Origin: Fistularia commersonii
Taxonomy: Eukaryota > Chordata > Actinopteri > Syngnathiformes > Fistulariidae
Reading direction: 5' to 3'
DNA length: 64,000 nucleotides
Assembly: GCA_037954325.1 (NCBI GenBank)
Contig: JBBMNZ010000028.1
Coordinates: forward strand, 11,019,501-11,083,500
Below the pieces are notes generated by a model. The model had not been told where the DNA came from. It searched no databases and saw nothing but the letters and a program-made list of their open reading frames with translations. Numbering within the stretch: position 1 is the first letter of the stretch; each line of letters begins with the position of its first letter. The translations under genes and the position numbers were made by a program. Shown piece after piece: positions 1 to 13,802 of this stretch.

Positions 1-682
1 TTTCCTACAAAAAGATCTGCTGTAGCCACTCATTCTTGATACTATGGGATACATAGTACATACATATACATGGGATTAATGGTGTTGACTGTTCAGTGAG
101 ATGTTCATCATGAGAAAGCCTATCTCAAATTGAACACATTTTTACACTTGGATGACTTGCTTGATTTTTTGCCATTGCTGGAAAAAATGTTGACATATTC
201 TGTTTGAGATATAAACTGTGTTTGTAGATATGTTTGGACATCTTGAATATACAGCTCACTGAGACTGAGGCAAGAAGGGCATGCAGAGATTTTATGAGGA
301 GTAAAAGCATATTTGTTAACACATAAAATTACAACATAAGGATATGGTATGTTTTGCAACTTAAAATAGTAACATACAGAAAATAATTATTTCTAATGAT
401 TCAACAGTGACCTGCTTAGTACCAGTACTTTATTGTAGTTTGGATCGGTCTTGATTGAAGATCAGATAAAAAAAATCATTAGAACTGCATTTTGATAAAG
501 TTTAAAATGCATTATTCTTGGTCTTCTAAGAATATATTTATGTGTGAGAGACTTTTTGTCCATCTGCTCCTTCACCTCCAGACATGGAAAAACAAAATCA
601 AAGTACATATGTGTGAAAAGTTCTGTTTGCTTACATTTTTACACATGTTGTTGTGTTTCTATTAGTGTTTATTTACCAATAC

Positions 683-683
683 A

Positions 684-781
<98 letters not shown>

Positions 782-800
782 GAGAGAGAGAGAGAGAGAC
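683..800. repeat. (ATCT)n then (GA)n microsatellite
   Basis: About 24 ATCT units to 781, followed by about ten GA units. The SIYLSIYL frames across it are artefacts. Confidence 0.98.
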
Positions 801-970
801 ATCAAGTATTTGATACACTGCAGATTTTTCAGCTTTTCCCCCTTTACAAAGCATGTAGAGGTCTGTAATTTTTATCAAAGGTTAGTCTTCAACTGTGAGT
901 GACGGAATCCTAAACAAAAATCCAGAAAAACACATTGTATGATTTTTAAGTAATTAATTTGCTATGTATA

Positions 971-971
<1 letters not shown>

Positions 972-1006
<35 letters not shown>
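972..1006. repeat. (TG)n microsatellite
   Basis: Uninterrupted TG after tatgtatatg. A C-run plus CA tract lies nearby at 1140-1161. Confidence 0.95.
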
Positions 1007-1008
<2 letters not shown>

Positions 1009-2611
1009 AGGGGTTGCAGTAATAAAACACTTTTCCCCATCCTAGTTCTCTGGGTTCTGGGTTCAGAGTGACTATTAAGCTGTGTGCATGTGAACAAGCA
1101 AGCTCTCCAAATGATAAATGACTCAAAAACACACAGAGCCCCCCCCCCCCCACACACACACTCTTATTTGGCATACATATACTAACGCATTCATATTTAT
1201 TGTTTTCTCCTCCAAGGGAAGGGAAGTGAGATGGAGAAAAAACAACTTTGGCATTTCAATTTGAAAGGCAACAGCATTGAAAGAAAGCAGATACAAAGAA
1301 AACAGTGATTTTAGCATCCAAATGTGTTTCTAAAAGATAGAGATCTATATGAACACATAAACGATGCAGTTGTCTGTGTGATCATAGCAAGGAAGAATAG
1401 CTCTTTCAAACAATTTTTATTCACCTAACTTTTTAAATTTTACTCCATCTTGTTTCTATGTAGAGAAAAGTATGGGAAGGACTTTACAGTTAATTTTGAA
1501 CCTCTGAATGATGTAAGGCCATGCTACAGAATCTTTAGGTAATCAGATATCAAGGTAGTACCAGTTAAATATCCTGTAGGTAAACTATGTTATAGATGAC
1601 AACATTTTTTGAATATCTGCCATCCTTAAAAAAAGTCACTGTTGTGAATGTTTTGATGAAAACAGTTGCCTATTAATAATTCAAGAAAAATCTGGAACAA
1701 AGATTCAATGGAAATCTTATTACCTACTATGGGAGATGACTATTGTTTACTAAGTTAGCAAAAATGTAATTTTTTTTTTAAACTGACAAGGGAATGGATT
1801 CAAACTAAATGGATTTTGTTAGACTGAATACTATTGTGTTGCCACATGGTAATTGAACCAGGTGGGTGTTGTCAGGTGGTTTGTTATGACAAAAAAAAAA
1901 AAAAAGTTACCTAAAAAAGTTAAAATTTTTCATCTTTTCTGTGGAACATGGAATCTTTTCAGATAGTTTGTGTTCTGTGGTGTCCCTCATCTTTACTTAA
2001 TAGCTTGGTTCAGTGACACTTTCTAGTATTGCTGATAAGGAAGGTTTCCTACAGCAGAAAATGTCTTGCTCTTGGCTTTTTGTATCATAACTATTACTTA
2101 TGTCAGGAGTAAAAACACTTATTTTTCTATCTCTTGCTAAACCTCAAGTCCTGATGGTAGGATTGTGAAACTGAGAAGGAACTCCATTCTCTCCTGATTG
2201 AGTATGATTATCCTTATACTCATTTCACACCCTGGCCTGTGTGGAATAGTACCACAGGCTAAACAAAGCTTAAGATAAGGCATTTCCTTGCTTAATACCT
2301 AATTAGTTTAAATTATGATTCTCTGTCCTTATTGGATCTGCAATACATTTTGTCCCATAAATCATTTAGACAAAATAGCCCGGTCTGGTATTGTTGATTT
2401 TTATATCTTTCTTCCAGCACTGGACTTACAAAACGATATATAATGAACATTGCCTGTCAATGATATTATATCATAGATTATTTAAAAGCTGCCCTTCACT
2501 CAAAAAAAAAAAAAAAAAAAAAATCTTATGTAAATGTTCCCTAAAATGTCTAACTTCAAGCTGATGTCTTTGCAGCATTGCTCACTCTGCAGCTCTTTTC
2601 ACATTTCTCTG

Positions 2612-2803
2612 CCTAAGGTGTGTATTTCTCTGTTTTCCCAATGGCAACACCACCCACACCATCCACTCTGCCTGTACCAGCAATATTACCAAGAAGAAGC
2701 AACTGGACACGGCTCAGTTCTGCAAAGAGGACATTGTCCAGGTGTTTATTTTTGTAAACAGGATATCTGGAACCTGTGAACACCCAGATGTGATCAGAGG
2801 CTA
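2612..2803 (+). other. Unrecognised open frame with exon-like features
   Basis: One plus-strand frame is open from about 2612 to a TGA/TAA cluster just past 2800. It reads CFPNGNTTHTIHSACTSNI, then TKKKQLDTAQFCKEDIVQ up to a CAG|gtgttt donor-like site near 2741. A possible acceptor (tttctctgcctaag) lies just upstream. The segment has two Asn glycosylation sequons, spaced cysteines and non-repetitive codons, unlike its AT-rich surroundings, so it could be an exon of a secreted or membrane protein. I do not recognise the family, and the frame is short enough to occur by chance. Confidence 0.22.
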
Positions 2804-4012
2804 AGCAGTCATTGCAAATTATTCAGCTTCACCTTGAGAGATTATCTGCATTGCTTCCTTGCTGCGAGCATCCTCCCAGTAGTAGTGATTTCTGAAAATT
2901 GTCTGAAGAGGGCCCAGTAATGAAACACTTGCTAAATATTTTTTGCTAAAAATAACTTTGTAAGAAATGAGTATGAAGATGAAATAACCAAAAAAGAAAA
3001 TTAATCTATGATGATTTAATTTACAACTGAATTTATAGAATTAAAAGCCATATGAGTTATCTGTTGGAAGATTTGTTTTATTTAAAGGTTTCTCAATGTT
3101 GCCTTCAATTGGAACCTGGAGCTAAAGTTATTACTTAATACTGGTAGACCCATTCAGTTTATCATTATGTGCTTTCTATTTGACATATTTTTCCATTACT
3201 TAGTAAAAAACTTTGGTATCTCCATATATCAGCATCAACAAAACTGATTCTTAATGTTAATATCATTCATTTTTTAACATGATGTGGAGTAATGGTTTTG
3301 TTTCGATTTGTATAAGCCATATTCTCACTAAAGATTAAGTTATAAATGACTTGCATTAAAAAAAATAGTCCAGTAAGGTCATGATTTTAAAAAGTGTTAG
3401 AATCAGTGCACTTTTGATCAAATGATTGAATTATTGCAATTTCTAAAGAATGAATGTTTTCTAAAGATGCTAGCGCTACTTTGCTGTTATTATTTTACTT
3501 GCTACCTAAATATTCGAATAACTTGATAATCTGATCATCATGCCAGACTCATAAATTCTCCCCATTTAACCATCTGTGCTGCCACCTGTATTCTTTGCCA
3601 TTCTGGAAGGTTCGCTATTGTGCCTAAATATGCAGATCTGTGTTTTCAATAAGGAGATTTCTTTGCTTTTCTTCACAGCAAGCATTCATTCACACTGCCC
3701 TATGCTCATATTTATTAGCCTTGGAGAACTGTGCAATATTTATCTGCTTTACAACGAAGGCTCCCACAGGTGAAAACGGGCTTGATGTTTCTTATGGAGA
3801 AAATGTCTGTCTATGGCACAACTGCATTTTACTGGTTATCTATCCCTGAACAAGTATGTAAAAATTACAATTGTTTTTATTCACAAGTAAATTATAATTT
3901 ATGCCTATCCCTGACAGGTTGTTTTCCCATGTTTGCATTTAAATCAACAATCTTTTATGTGGTTTCCAGTGCAGCAAAATAAATTGCATGTGCAATTTAT
4001 GGCTGTATCTTG

Positions 4013-4128
<116 letters not shown>

Positions 4129-5793
4129 GTGTGGATTATTTTATTCACAATTGTTGAATATTAAATAAATATTATATAGAAATTGCCCAATCCCAATGTT
4201 TTCCAACACATACAAGTATGAAAACATGGTCTTAATGGTAGGCTACAATGATTTATTTGATAATTGCTTTTTTTGTGATGAGTATACCAAATGACAGGAT
4301 GTATTATGTATCTAATGAAGGAATTGTATACATAATATCGTTGTGTGTAGTTTGTATGTAGTTCATTTTAGTGAAACCAAACTCTGCCAGTCTCGTCGGG
4401 TGGTCAGTAAATACTGTAGCTCATCTAGACTGATGTGAATTCTCCAGAAAAAGACCTTCCCCGTTCACTCTTGAGCTCACTCAGACATTACCTTCTACTC
4501 GAGGGATAGAATCAGTTTAACTTCAGATCTCAGTAATTCAGACAATTGCCGTTGGCACAGCTCTTCTAATATCTAGATAAATCCTGTTCATGTGAGGAAG
4601 CAGCTGTATTCTCTGGACCTCGAACTAGAATGATGAACAGCGCTCTTCCGGAGATTGCTTGCTTGTTTCATTTTCCAGTAAGCCTGCTAGACAGCCTTCA
4701 CGGATTGATCTGAAACATTTTGGAAGCCCTGTCTTACAAAGTGTATTCAAGGAAGTTGTGCTATATTTGTTTTTGAATTCTTTTACAATTCTGTGATAGC
4801 TGCTGCTTGTATTCACCAGTCATTTAAAATGACTTGAATTGAATTGAAAAGTAAGATAAAACTGCAGAATAATGAAGTTGTCCGCTAAAAGCAAAAAAAT
4901 AAAGCAATCAAGATCCAAACATTACCCTAAAAATCAAAAATCAAATTTCATTTTAAACCCATATTATGCATGAAATGATGATCAAAGCCTAAAATTGAAA
5001 AGCACATTTATTTAAGCAGTATGTCAAATGTCAAAGTGTTATGAAGTGAAACAAATATTACAATCTTGATATAAAATAAATATGTAAAATTCGGGGCTTT
5101 GGTATGTATGTCAGGAGTATGGTACAGCGTGCAGCAGTTATGGAATGTAGGTCAAGCTTGTGTAAGGGGTCATACTTACCACATTTCTTACACAGTTTCT
5201 TAAACAAAGAAGACAGCTTTGTCACTTTGCACTGCAGACTTTTTAATGTATGGTAGTTTACAGTAGACATTTATAAAATACGCTTTTTATTTTTCAAATT
5301 CACATATACTGTGTATTTACACACACAAACACACAAATACACACATACATATGTATAAATCTAATATCCCCTTCTCAGCCATCTCTTGATCTGACCCTCA
5401 CTAGTACGCAGCATCTTGTTTCACACTTACTATATCCTAAAGACGCCGAAATTAGCGTGAATCCTTCTATGCATTGTATTAAGGCAACTTGTTGTCAATA
5501 ATGGTTGCTTCTATTTCTTCTAGTAGCCAGGATATTACATCTATGGCTCTCAGCTCACTGGGAGGGAGTTTTATTTTTGGATCTTGTTTGTTCTGATTCA
5601 GATAAGATAAGATAAGATACAGGGTGCAATATCCAGGTTCATCCTGGCAGGACACTTTACTGTTCGAATGACCAATATTTACCTCAGGATGAGTGAAACA
5701 GCAAGACACGGTGTCATACCAACTTAGACAACAACTTGTCCAACAAGGTGTGTATGTTTATTTTCACCTGTATATAAATCTACTTATTCTTCT

Positions 5794-5895
5794 TTTTCTT
5801 TCGGCTGCTCCCTTTAGGGGTCATCGGAGCAAATCACTTTCCCCCTTTTAACCCTATTCTCTGTATCCTCTTCATGTGCAACATAATGTTAATAT
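5794..5895 (-). mobile_element. RTE LINE 3' tail scrap
   Basis: The plus strand reads ttcttctttttctttcggct, then ccctttaggggtcatcgg and accctattctctgtatcctc. This is the reverse complement of the tail seen at 31.9 kb and 54.8 kb. It is very short and has no open frame. Confidence 0.65.
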
Positions 5896-6268
5896 AATTC
5901 TTGACTCTCGAGAATTCCCCACGTCCCGAATATTTTTTTTCAACTTCAGTTGTTTAAGAATAACTTTTGGTTAATCACATTGCAAATTAAAGTAGTCTAT
6001 TTCACACTTTTGGAGGATGCATTCTTACTGCTCCCTGTCTCCATATTTGAAGGTCCTGAGGTCTTAGTAAAACTCCCGGAAAGCGAAGTACATTATCCAT
6101 ATCTCCCAGAATTGGCCTCCAAGTACAAATCCTTCAAATTATTTCAACTTTTACTTTGTGTTCCAAACCCCACACGCCGATATGTGTTCACTTAAAAGAT
6201 TTCCATCTGTTTTGTTAAGATGTTAAGCATAACCTCACACTGAAGAGACAGAAAGTGGCTTTTTTGAA

Positions 6269-6400
6269 CCATCCATCCATCCATCCATCCATCCATCCAT
6301 CCATCCATCCATTCATTCATTATCCGTGTCCGTTGCTAGAGAGAATTACACTTTGGACAGACTGCCAGTCGGACACATGAAATCACATACAACCATTTAA
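6269..6400 (+). repeat. CATC/CATT microsatellite with L2-type repeat scrap
   Basis: About twelve CATC units (6269-6312) are followed by cattcattcattatccgtg and a degraded segment (attacactttggacagactg, ccagtcggacacatga) like the fish L2-type tails. Such tails often start at a CATC tract. Confidence 0.55.
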
Positions 6401-6874
6401 TGGTTCATTCTCTATTGCAGTTTAGACTCATCAAATATGTGTTGTGGCTATGGAGAAGTACCTAGAGGAGCAGCCCCCGTTCAATGTCAGAAGAACTTTT
6501 TGCATTACCATACCATACCATTTCACCACTATTTCTCAAACCAGTAAACATAATATTGAACAGGGCAGCATATGACTATGGAAACAATGAATCTTGGAAA
6601 TATTCAAGACAGTGGAACAGTTGCAAGACAACAACAGATCACCTGCTGTAGCTCAATGAAAGGCTAATGATAATTTTTTTTTGTGAATATGCTTGTAACT
6701 TATCTCAATCACTATTGATTTTCTAATGTCTGTGGAGATTTTCACTCATCCAGGTCATGATTAATTCATGTCTAAGTCTTCTTGTCACAGCAACCGGACT
6801 TGATTTTCTTCCCTGAAAAGATGTTGTAATTTTAGAGAACAGGGTGCTGCAAAGCTGCTGTTTTTTGACAGAAT

Positions 6875-7050
6875 GGCCCCATACGGCTGCATGATGGCCC
6901 AGTGGTCAGTGCTTCCACGTCACAGCACGAAGGACCCTGTTTTGATTTCTGCAGGGGGCGGGAGGTTGTGAAGGTTGCTTGTTCTCGGCCAATGACAGCT
7001 GCGACCCTAAGTGCAGAAGAAGTGGTAGATGATGGATGGATGGCTACGCA
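6875..7050 (+). repeat. SINE-like scrap
   Basis: The sequence gatggcccagtggtcagtgc, ttccacgtcacagcacgaag and tttgatttctgcagggggcg, then gcgaccctaagtgcagaaga and gtagatgatggatggatgg, resembles the start and end of the fish SINE/L2 repeat, joined with an internal deletion. The 93-codon frame across it is a by-product. Confidence 0.55.
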
Positions 7051-7944
7051 CTGTACTTTTCCCTTAACCCTAAAAAAAATGTATAGATCAGAAAAGGCAA
7101 ATGTACCAGAAGTAACAGTAGTGTGTAGATATTTTGGAATCTATCAGGTCAAGTGTGTGTCACCACCTTTGTATCATCTCTGATTTTAGCAAACAGGAAA
7201 AAAAATGGAAAAAGTTGTATAAAAATGCCAGGCTATCATGTTAAGATATTTGATTAACATTTGAAGTTCACTGTTTGCCCCTCGCTCGATGGTGTTCATC
7301 ATATGTGCAATAATATGTTTCATTTCATATCTTCTACACATTAAAACAGTGTCCTTTATTTTGACTTATAATATTTTTCTTCTACCGCCCTGCTGCATCC
7401 AAACCGTGTTATGTAAAAGTGTGTTTCTGTAGCCCAGGGATGGTTAAATTGTTGCCAAGCCTGACAATGTAACAAATTACCAGTACAATTTAATTATGCA
7501 TGACAGAGCTCAGTTTGAAGTGTTTGTAAATGAATAGCTGCTGTGAACCATCATTCCTACCGGATTATCGTTGTGAGAGATTTGATGTGGATTAGTTAAA
7601 AGGATTATTACTGGTTGTGGTGATCCAGTAGACTACAGATAAAGCACTTTGATATACGCAAAATTTCAATGAATGGGGTAGAGATCACTCTATTCAGTGT
7701 CTCTGAGAAAACGATATATCAAAAAAAAAATCTTGAAATCTCACATCATCATTCTTTCTTTCAATCTAATGTACTCTTGATTTCAATGTAAGAGACTCCG
7801 GTGTCAACTATTGCTCTGTGAAATTTCCAGAAGACTTTCTCTGTTTCCTTTCATGATAAACTCCCCACCCATTAAATATCCCAAGAAGTTGTATTTTAAG
7901 CCTTGAGTTCATAGTTCATGAATATCAAATTATTTGTAACAATT

Positions 7945-8052
7945 ACTTGGAAGAGGGAATGGGATATAGAAAACAGGATTAGATAGAGGAGGTTGAGTTG
8001 CTATGGTGACCCTTGAAGGAAAAAGCAGAAAGGAAAAGAAGAAAACTTGGAG
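7945..8052 (+). mobile_element. RTE LINE 3' tail scrap
   Basis: The sequence aggattagatagaggagg, ttgctatggtgacccttgaagg and aaaaagcagaaaggaaaag matches the terminal part of the RTE copies at 33.1 and 54.8 kb. Nothing of the coding region remains. Confidence 0.6.
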
Positions 8053-8763
8053 GGCAGAATGAATAAATCAATCAGTGTAATAAAGAACTTTAATCAATAT
8101 TCTGACCCATTTTTACAGATTTTCAATAATCACTGACATCTTTATCATATTATTTAAATAATGCAGTTTAACTCTTAATTGTAACTTTTATTGAAATAAC
8201 AGATTAATGTGGGAGGAACTAATGTGACCGTGGAGCCCGAAATGAAATCGGTAGATAATTTAAGAATGGCTTTAGGAGAGGGTTGAGTTGATCATGACCA
8301 GATGAAAGATGGATAGAAGAGGTGGTGAAGAAGCGAGGTAGTACGTACAGTGGACGGATCACGAGAACATGGTGGAAAACAGAGACGGGGTGAATTAAAA
8401 AGGGTTTAGTATTCTACATGCAACATCAACTTGGTTTCTATGAAGAAGCCACATCCTCAGTGGCATGAATGGATCCATTTAGAGGGTCAGAAAGACTCAC
8501 AAACGCGCACAGAATGAACTAATTGGATATTTGTTACAATTGATAACCACTGTTCATTACTGTTCACCACCTGCCATTTCTTTGTGTAATACAATTTCAG
8601 GTGTTTTTTTTTTATGTTAAATAAAACAGGCAGTACAACACAGTTCTTTCATGTAAAAAGAAAAAGAAATGTAATTTTGCTTTTTTTTTTATTCCACAGT
8701 AGATAGTGTATTCGTAAAGTTCTCGATGCTTAAAAAAATCATATAGATAAAGCTCTGCTTAAT

Positions 8764-9285
8764 TACCGTAATTTCCAGACCATAAGCCGCTACTTCTTTC
8801 ACATGATTTGAACATTGCGGCTTAAACAATCATGGGGCTAATTTATGGATGTTTTTGAGCTTCATGTCGCCAACACATCGTCACATCGGACAAATGAAAT
8901 TTCCGTGAAATTCTGAGGCTGTTCAATTCTGACACTGAAGAAAACAACTTTAATGGTTATAGTGCACAGGGGGAAGACCAAGATAGCGGTCAGATGGAGT
9001 AGGACAAAGCTGGGATTGAAAAAGGATGGACTGTTCCTTGTTTATTTATTATTAAAATTTTTCATACCATATATTACGGGCACTGTTCAGAAAAAAAGCA
9101 TTTCGAGTACGTATTTGTGGATTTTACCGGTATCTGTTTAATTTAAAAAAAAAAAAAAAATGTTTATGTGTATATACTGGTATGTAGACAAGCGGCCTAT
9201 GTACGTAGACATATGTTTAGTTGCTTATTTTTTTAGCTGGTGCGACTTATAGTCAAGCGCGCTCAATAGTCTGTAAAATGCGGTA
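8764..9285. mobile_element. Non-autonomous DNA transposon (MITE) with inverted ends
   Basis: The left end reads taccgtaatttccagaccat. The right end, reverse complemented, reads taccgcattttacagactat. Inside are aagccgctacttctttcaca, gcggcttaaacaatcatgg and, near the right, gctggtgcgacttatagtc. This is the fish family whose ends resemble TACCGTAATTTCCGGACTATAAG. The 62-codon frame inside is not a transposase. Superfamily not assigned. Confidence 0.72.
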
Positions 9286-12112
9286 TTCCAAATATAAAAT
9301 AGTTACAGCTTGGGGTTCAGTCTGGTGAGTCATTTAATGCAAAGGGATAATGCATGACTAAATACTTTATTCAGACTATTAGGTGATTCATGCAACATCT
9401 AGTCAAGAATAGCAGGGGGTGATTTATTTGTTCAGTCCAATGTTAGCAGTTTCTTTCAACCCTACAAATAAAATTAGAAACTAATTTTAGTTTGGCAGTT
9501 TTAGTTCTAGTTTCATGAGCTAGGAACACATCAGAGATGTAACAACATAAAAGTCTTCCCTTTTATATCATTTCGAATATATATTTAAATGTGGCGTCTT
9601 GAAATGAGTCATTATCCGTCACTGTTTTTTCTGAATAGGGATTTACTGTTGGGACCAATTTTCTTTCCATTCATTTTCTATTTATTTGTGTAATTCTTTA
9701 TTTATTTAACCCATGATCTTAACTCATGATCTTAAAGACAAACAGGTAAAAGGTTTTTTCCTTAAACTTACGACTGTATAATCAAACTAGTCTTAAAGAT
9801 TTATTCAGTCTTCTGCATCCACAAACTCCTTGGCATTCAGGAAAGCATTGTCTCCTGTGCTTTCCATGTGAGAAGAAATACCAATCAACATAACAAAACG
9901 CTCGCTACATAATCTTACTTCAACCTTACTGCAGTCAATCTCCCATTTTGGTAATATATCATCAAAAATGGCTCTGGTTTAAGATTTATCCAACTTGACT
10001 TCCAATCTGCCATCATCTCGGTCCAAATGACCTTTGCAAACAGTATGGTCTGCAGGACACAATTTTTCTCTATCGCACATGTAGCTGTGGACAAAGTCTA
10101 TCATGATAATGTAGAGATGTGCACACATGACGCTTTGTGTTTTTGGTATGTAGATATCATACGTGTGCATCTTCAATGCAATGCCGCTTGCCCACTATCC
10201 TTTTATGGTCGAGAGGCTGTAGTTTAATGCTCACATCTTCAGTTCTGCCGTCAGTCTGTTGGACGTGTGTTTGAAAAATCACTGATGCAAAATGAGTTGC
10301 TACATTCTCGTGCACGCTTTGCTGTGTACAATTTCCACTGGATTTGAATGCTCTCCTGAACTGTTGTACCATTTTCAGTACATTTTGTAATCATTCATTT
10401 CAGTCCCTGTATATCAGGATGCTAATAGTTCCAAACTCATTACTGGAAAACAATTTATGCATGTTATAATTTATCCTTTATTAATCCCTGTGGGGAAATT
10501 CATTCTCTGCAATTAACCCATCACGAATGAACCGTGAGCAGTAGGCATGCCATCGACTAGCGCCTGGGGAGCAGTTAGGGGTTCAGTGTCTTGCTCAACA
10601 ACACTTCGACACACTAGGAGGGAATCGAACCAGGAATGTTCGGTTTCAAAGACGATTCCCCTACTTCCGGCGCCACGCCGCCTCTAAATTGCAATTTAAT
10701 TGAATCAAACCTGAAGGGAGCGAAATGGGCTTAGCTATTTAAATAATGCAGTGTGTAAGCTGTTGAGTTTGGTCGGAGACAGACCACAGACCACAGTTTA
10801 GAAGAAAAAACTGCCTTTAATTTTCAAACAGTGAGAAAATTTCAATTCGCACATCAGAAAGTGGACAGTGCAATCAAGGTAGTAAGTACGTTACAAGTTA
10901 AAAACAGTGGTTTACAAATATATCACACAATTTTAAATGAAAATATATAAACTATATAAACAGTTTTTATGTGAAAATGGAAAAAAAACAAACAAGTAGA
11001 CTGATCATTAGTTACATTTTGATGATAGAACTTAAAAACTGTCAGTACATATCAGTTGCATATACTTCCACATATTACTCTTCATCTTATATAATTCAAC
11101 ATAATTAAAATCTGTTCTGAGTTATAAAATAGGATGTTTGTCCCATGTGACCCTTTTTCTTCATATACCTTTACTCAACAGCAGTCAGATACATTGTCAT
11201 CATGTAATTGCACTCAAACATAAAATATTAAAAGCAAAAATTTGAACTGAAATGGTTTGCACACCCACAAACGCAGTTTGAACTGCAAGTGTTTCTTGTC
11301 TTAATCTTGATGAGGATTTAGGTCTGACTCCCGGCGGTGCTACATTACAGCTGCATGCTGTGCAAGATATTTGAACATCAGCGTGTGATTTGTACTCCAG
11401 AGCCTTAAGAAAGACATGTAACGCTTCATCTGCTGCAAATAAAATTACTTCCTATTGGAGGGATAGCTGAATTTTATACTCGGAGATTGCATCGTTTTAC
11501 TTTCACAATGAAGTCCAGTAAGCCAAAACATTTACATGAGCACCAGAAAGCGATTACAGGAAGGGCCTCTATTTCCCCCAATTTTGTTAACATTGCATAA
11601 CATACATTGAATTGACAGAATCTGAGAGAAAGCACTCTGGGAATGCTAAATATAAATATATCTCATGTGTAATGACACATTTTGCCTCTCGCAGCAAACT
11701 GTCAGTCATCTGTTATGCATTGAAATATAACCATGGTGCCATGATACAAACACAAAAGTTAGGTTGAAAGGAGTATCGGTTGATTTTTAGCATGAAAGGA
11801 GAAGGTTCAGACTAAGTTAGAAGTAGAAAACGATGTAATCCTTCTGGAGATAAGTCCCAGCAAACATCTCTCTTTATCTCTGTCATGTGGCACCTATACA
11901 TCTGTTCATTAAATGTCTAAGATGATGTCCTAATGACGGGACCAGTTCATCTTGACGAAATTTTTAATGGTCATTATAAATCACTGGATCTCATTGTTAT
12001 TATAATTATCAATAGCATTATTATATTATCGTTAATGCAACAGGTAGGAGGGTTAAAAAACAGTATTTCAATGACTTGTTGTTTTTAATGTTATTGATCT
12101 TTTTTGATAAAT
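9286..12112. other. Gene-poor DNA
   Basis: Only the SINE-like repeat at 10486-10685 is recognised. Overlapping short frames at 9979-10372 have no family I know. Confidence 0.5.
10486..10685 (+). repeat. SINE-like repeat
   Basis: The sequence ttcattctctgcaattaacc, gcgcctggggagcagttagg, ggttcagtgtcttgctcaac, gggaatcgaaccaggaatgt and ttccggcgccacgccgcc fits a common fish short repeat, with a tRNA-promoter-like stretch (tcgaacc) near its end. Confidence 0.6.
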
Positions 12113-13025
12113 TAGTAAGAGTGAAGGGAGGAAGGCATTGAAGAGGATGAAGAGTGGAAAAGCAGTTAGTCCTCATGATATACCCGTGGAGATGTGGAAG
12201 TGTCTAGGAGAGGCAGTAGTAGATTTTCTGACTCGATTATTCAACAGGATGTTAAGGATCTTAGCGAGTGAGATGATGCCTAAAGAATGGAGGCGAAGTG
12301 TGATGGTGCCTATTTTTAAGAATAAAGGGGATGTGCAGAATTGCGGCAACTGTAGAGGGATGAAGTTGATGAGCCATACAATGAAATTATGGGAAAGAGT
12401 AGTGGAAACTAGACTGAGAGCAGAAGTCAGCATTTGTGAACAGCAGTATGGCTTCATGCCTAGAAAGAGTACTACAGATGCAGTATTTGCTTTGAGAATG
12501 CTAATAGAGAAGTACAGAGAAGGCCAGAGAGGAGCTGCATTTTGTTTTTGTAGACCTAGAAAAAGCATATGACAGGGTGCCAAGAGAAGAGCTCTGGTAT
12601 TGTATGAGGAAGTCTGGAGTGGCAGAGAAGTATGTTAAACTGGAGCAGGACATGTATGCTAGCTGTGAGACAGTGGTACGGTGTGCTGCAGGGGTAACAG
12701 AGAAGTTCAAGGTGGAGGTGGGACTCCATCAGGGATCAGCTCTGAGCCCCCTCTCGTTCGTAATGGTGATGGACACGCTGACAGATGCGGTTAGACAGGA
12801 ATCTCCATGGACCATGATGTTTGCAGATGACATTGTGATCTGTAGTGAGAGCAGAAAATAGGTAGAGGAAAATCTAGAGAGGTGGAGGTATGCTCTGGAA
12901 AGGAGAGGAAGGAAAGTTAGTCGCAGCAAGACAGAATATATATGTGTGAATGAGAGGAACTTGGCTGGAACGGTGAGGCTACAGGGAGTGGACATCAAGA
13001 TGCTGGAGGATTTAAAGGACTAACA
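12113..13025 (+). mobile_element. RTE-type LINE reverse transcriptase fragment, truncated at both ends
   Basis: Two plus-strand open frames give one RT domain. The first (12138-12572) has MKRMKSGKAVSPHDIPVEMW, VPIFKNKGDVQNC and QQYGFMPRKSTTDAVFALRM. After a frameshift near 12540, the second has FVDLEKAYDRVPREELWYCM, VGLHQGSALSP and the catalytic box MMFADDIVIC, which is intact. An in-frame TAG follows at about 12859, and the family-like sequence continues beyond it (VEENLERWRYALERRGRKVS) until homology stops near 13025. The endonuclease part and the 3' tail are missing here. The wording is that of the RTE (BovB-like) LINEs abundant in teleosts. Confidence 0.88.
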
Positions 13026-13472
13026 TTATCTATCATGTTGTAGATATATTGAAGACATAAGTTAATTTGGACTGAAATAAAGAGGGTGCTAAAGCTTAAA
13101 AATCACTTTTTCCTGTGACTGCTTTTTTATATACAATTTTATCTGCTGTTTTCTTTCTGACTCAATGAATGGTTTATTTGTTCATCTGTTGTTTGAGTGT
13201 CTCAATACTTGCTCTGAAGAAATGCTTACAGTTACACTACAGAGTGTTCTACAGAGCCATGCTCTATACAGTATAACAACTATTACCTCCTCTCAGGATA
13301 AGATCATCTAATTATCCACGCGTCACAAAAACAGAAACACCTACCCACCTGCTAGTGCCTCTGGATTTAGAGAACAAGTATCTGTTAGTGCCTTTACATT
13401 TAAAAAATAAAAGCTCCTGAGCACAGGCTAACCTCTAGCCTAACTTATGTTAGATGAAGGATGTGTGTGTGT

Positions 13473-13575
13473 GACTAGATTAGTGAGTGTGAGTGAGTGA
13501 GTGAGTGAGTGAGTGAGTGAGTGAGTGAGTGAGTGAGTGAGTGAGTGAGCGTGTGAGCGTGTGAGTGTGTGTGTG
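13473..13575. repeat. (GAGT)n / (GTGT)n microsatellite
   Basis: About 17 GAGT units followed by gcgtgtgagcgtgtgagtgt. Confidence 0.96.
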
Positions 13576-13712
13576 TTAGCCTCAAACAGATAAACTGGAG
13601 TTCCAATAATATCTTTCTTCAATTTCCTTGTCGAAGTTCATGTTGGTTGTTCTTGAAACACTAGTTTTTCTTTCTCCAGACATTCAAGCAGACACGAAGT
13701 GACAAACACCCA

Positions 13713-13751
13713 CCCCCACACACACACGCACGCATGCACGCACGCATGCAT

Positions 13752-13787
<36 letters not shown>

Positions 13788-13802
13788 ACACACACACACA
13801 CT
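13713..13802. repeat. Compound CA/CG microsatellite
   Basis: cacacacacgcacgcatgca leads into a pure CA run. Confidence 0.95.

Larger units (their letters stand above)
5900..8760. other. Gene-poor DNA with repeat scraps
   Basis: Holds the L2/SINE scraps at 6.3 and 6.9 kb and the RTE tail at 7.95 kb. The remainder shows nothing I can name. Confidence 0.5.

Noticed and set aside
544..868. Frames rich in Ser-Ile-Tyr-Leu repeats (also at 3939-4148)
   Set aside because: Pure translation of ATCT/GATA microsatellites.
9979..10372. Two overlapping minus-strand frames that could form a 130-residue reading with a frameshift
   Set aside because: No known family, the frames merely overlap, and a plus-strand frame covers the same place; too weak for a gene call.
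12173..12583. 136-codon minus-strand frame
   Set aside because: Shadow of the plus-strand RTE reverse transcriptase.
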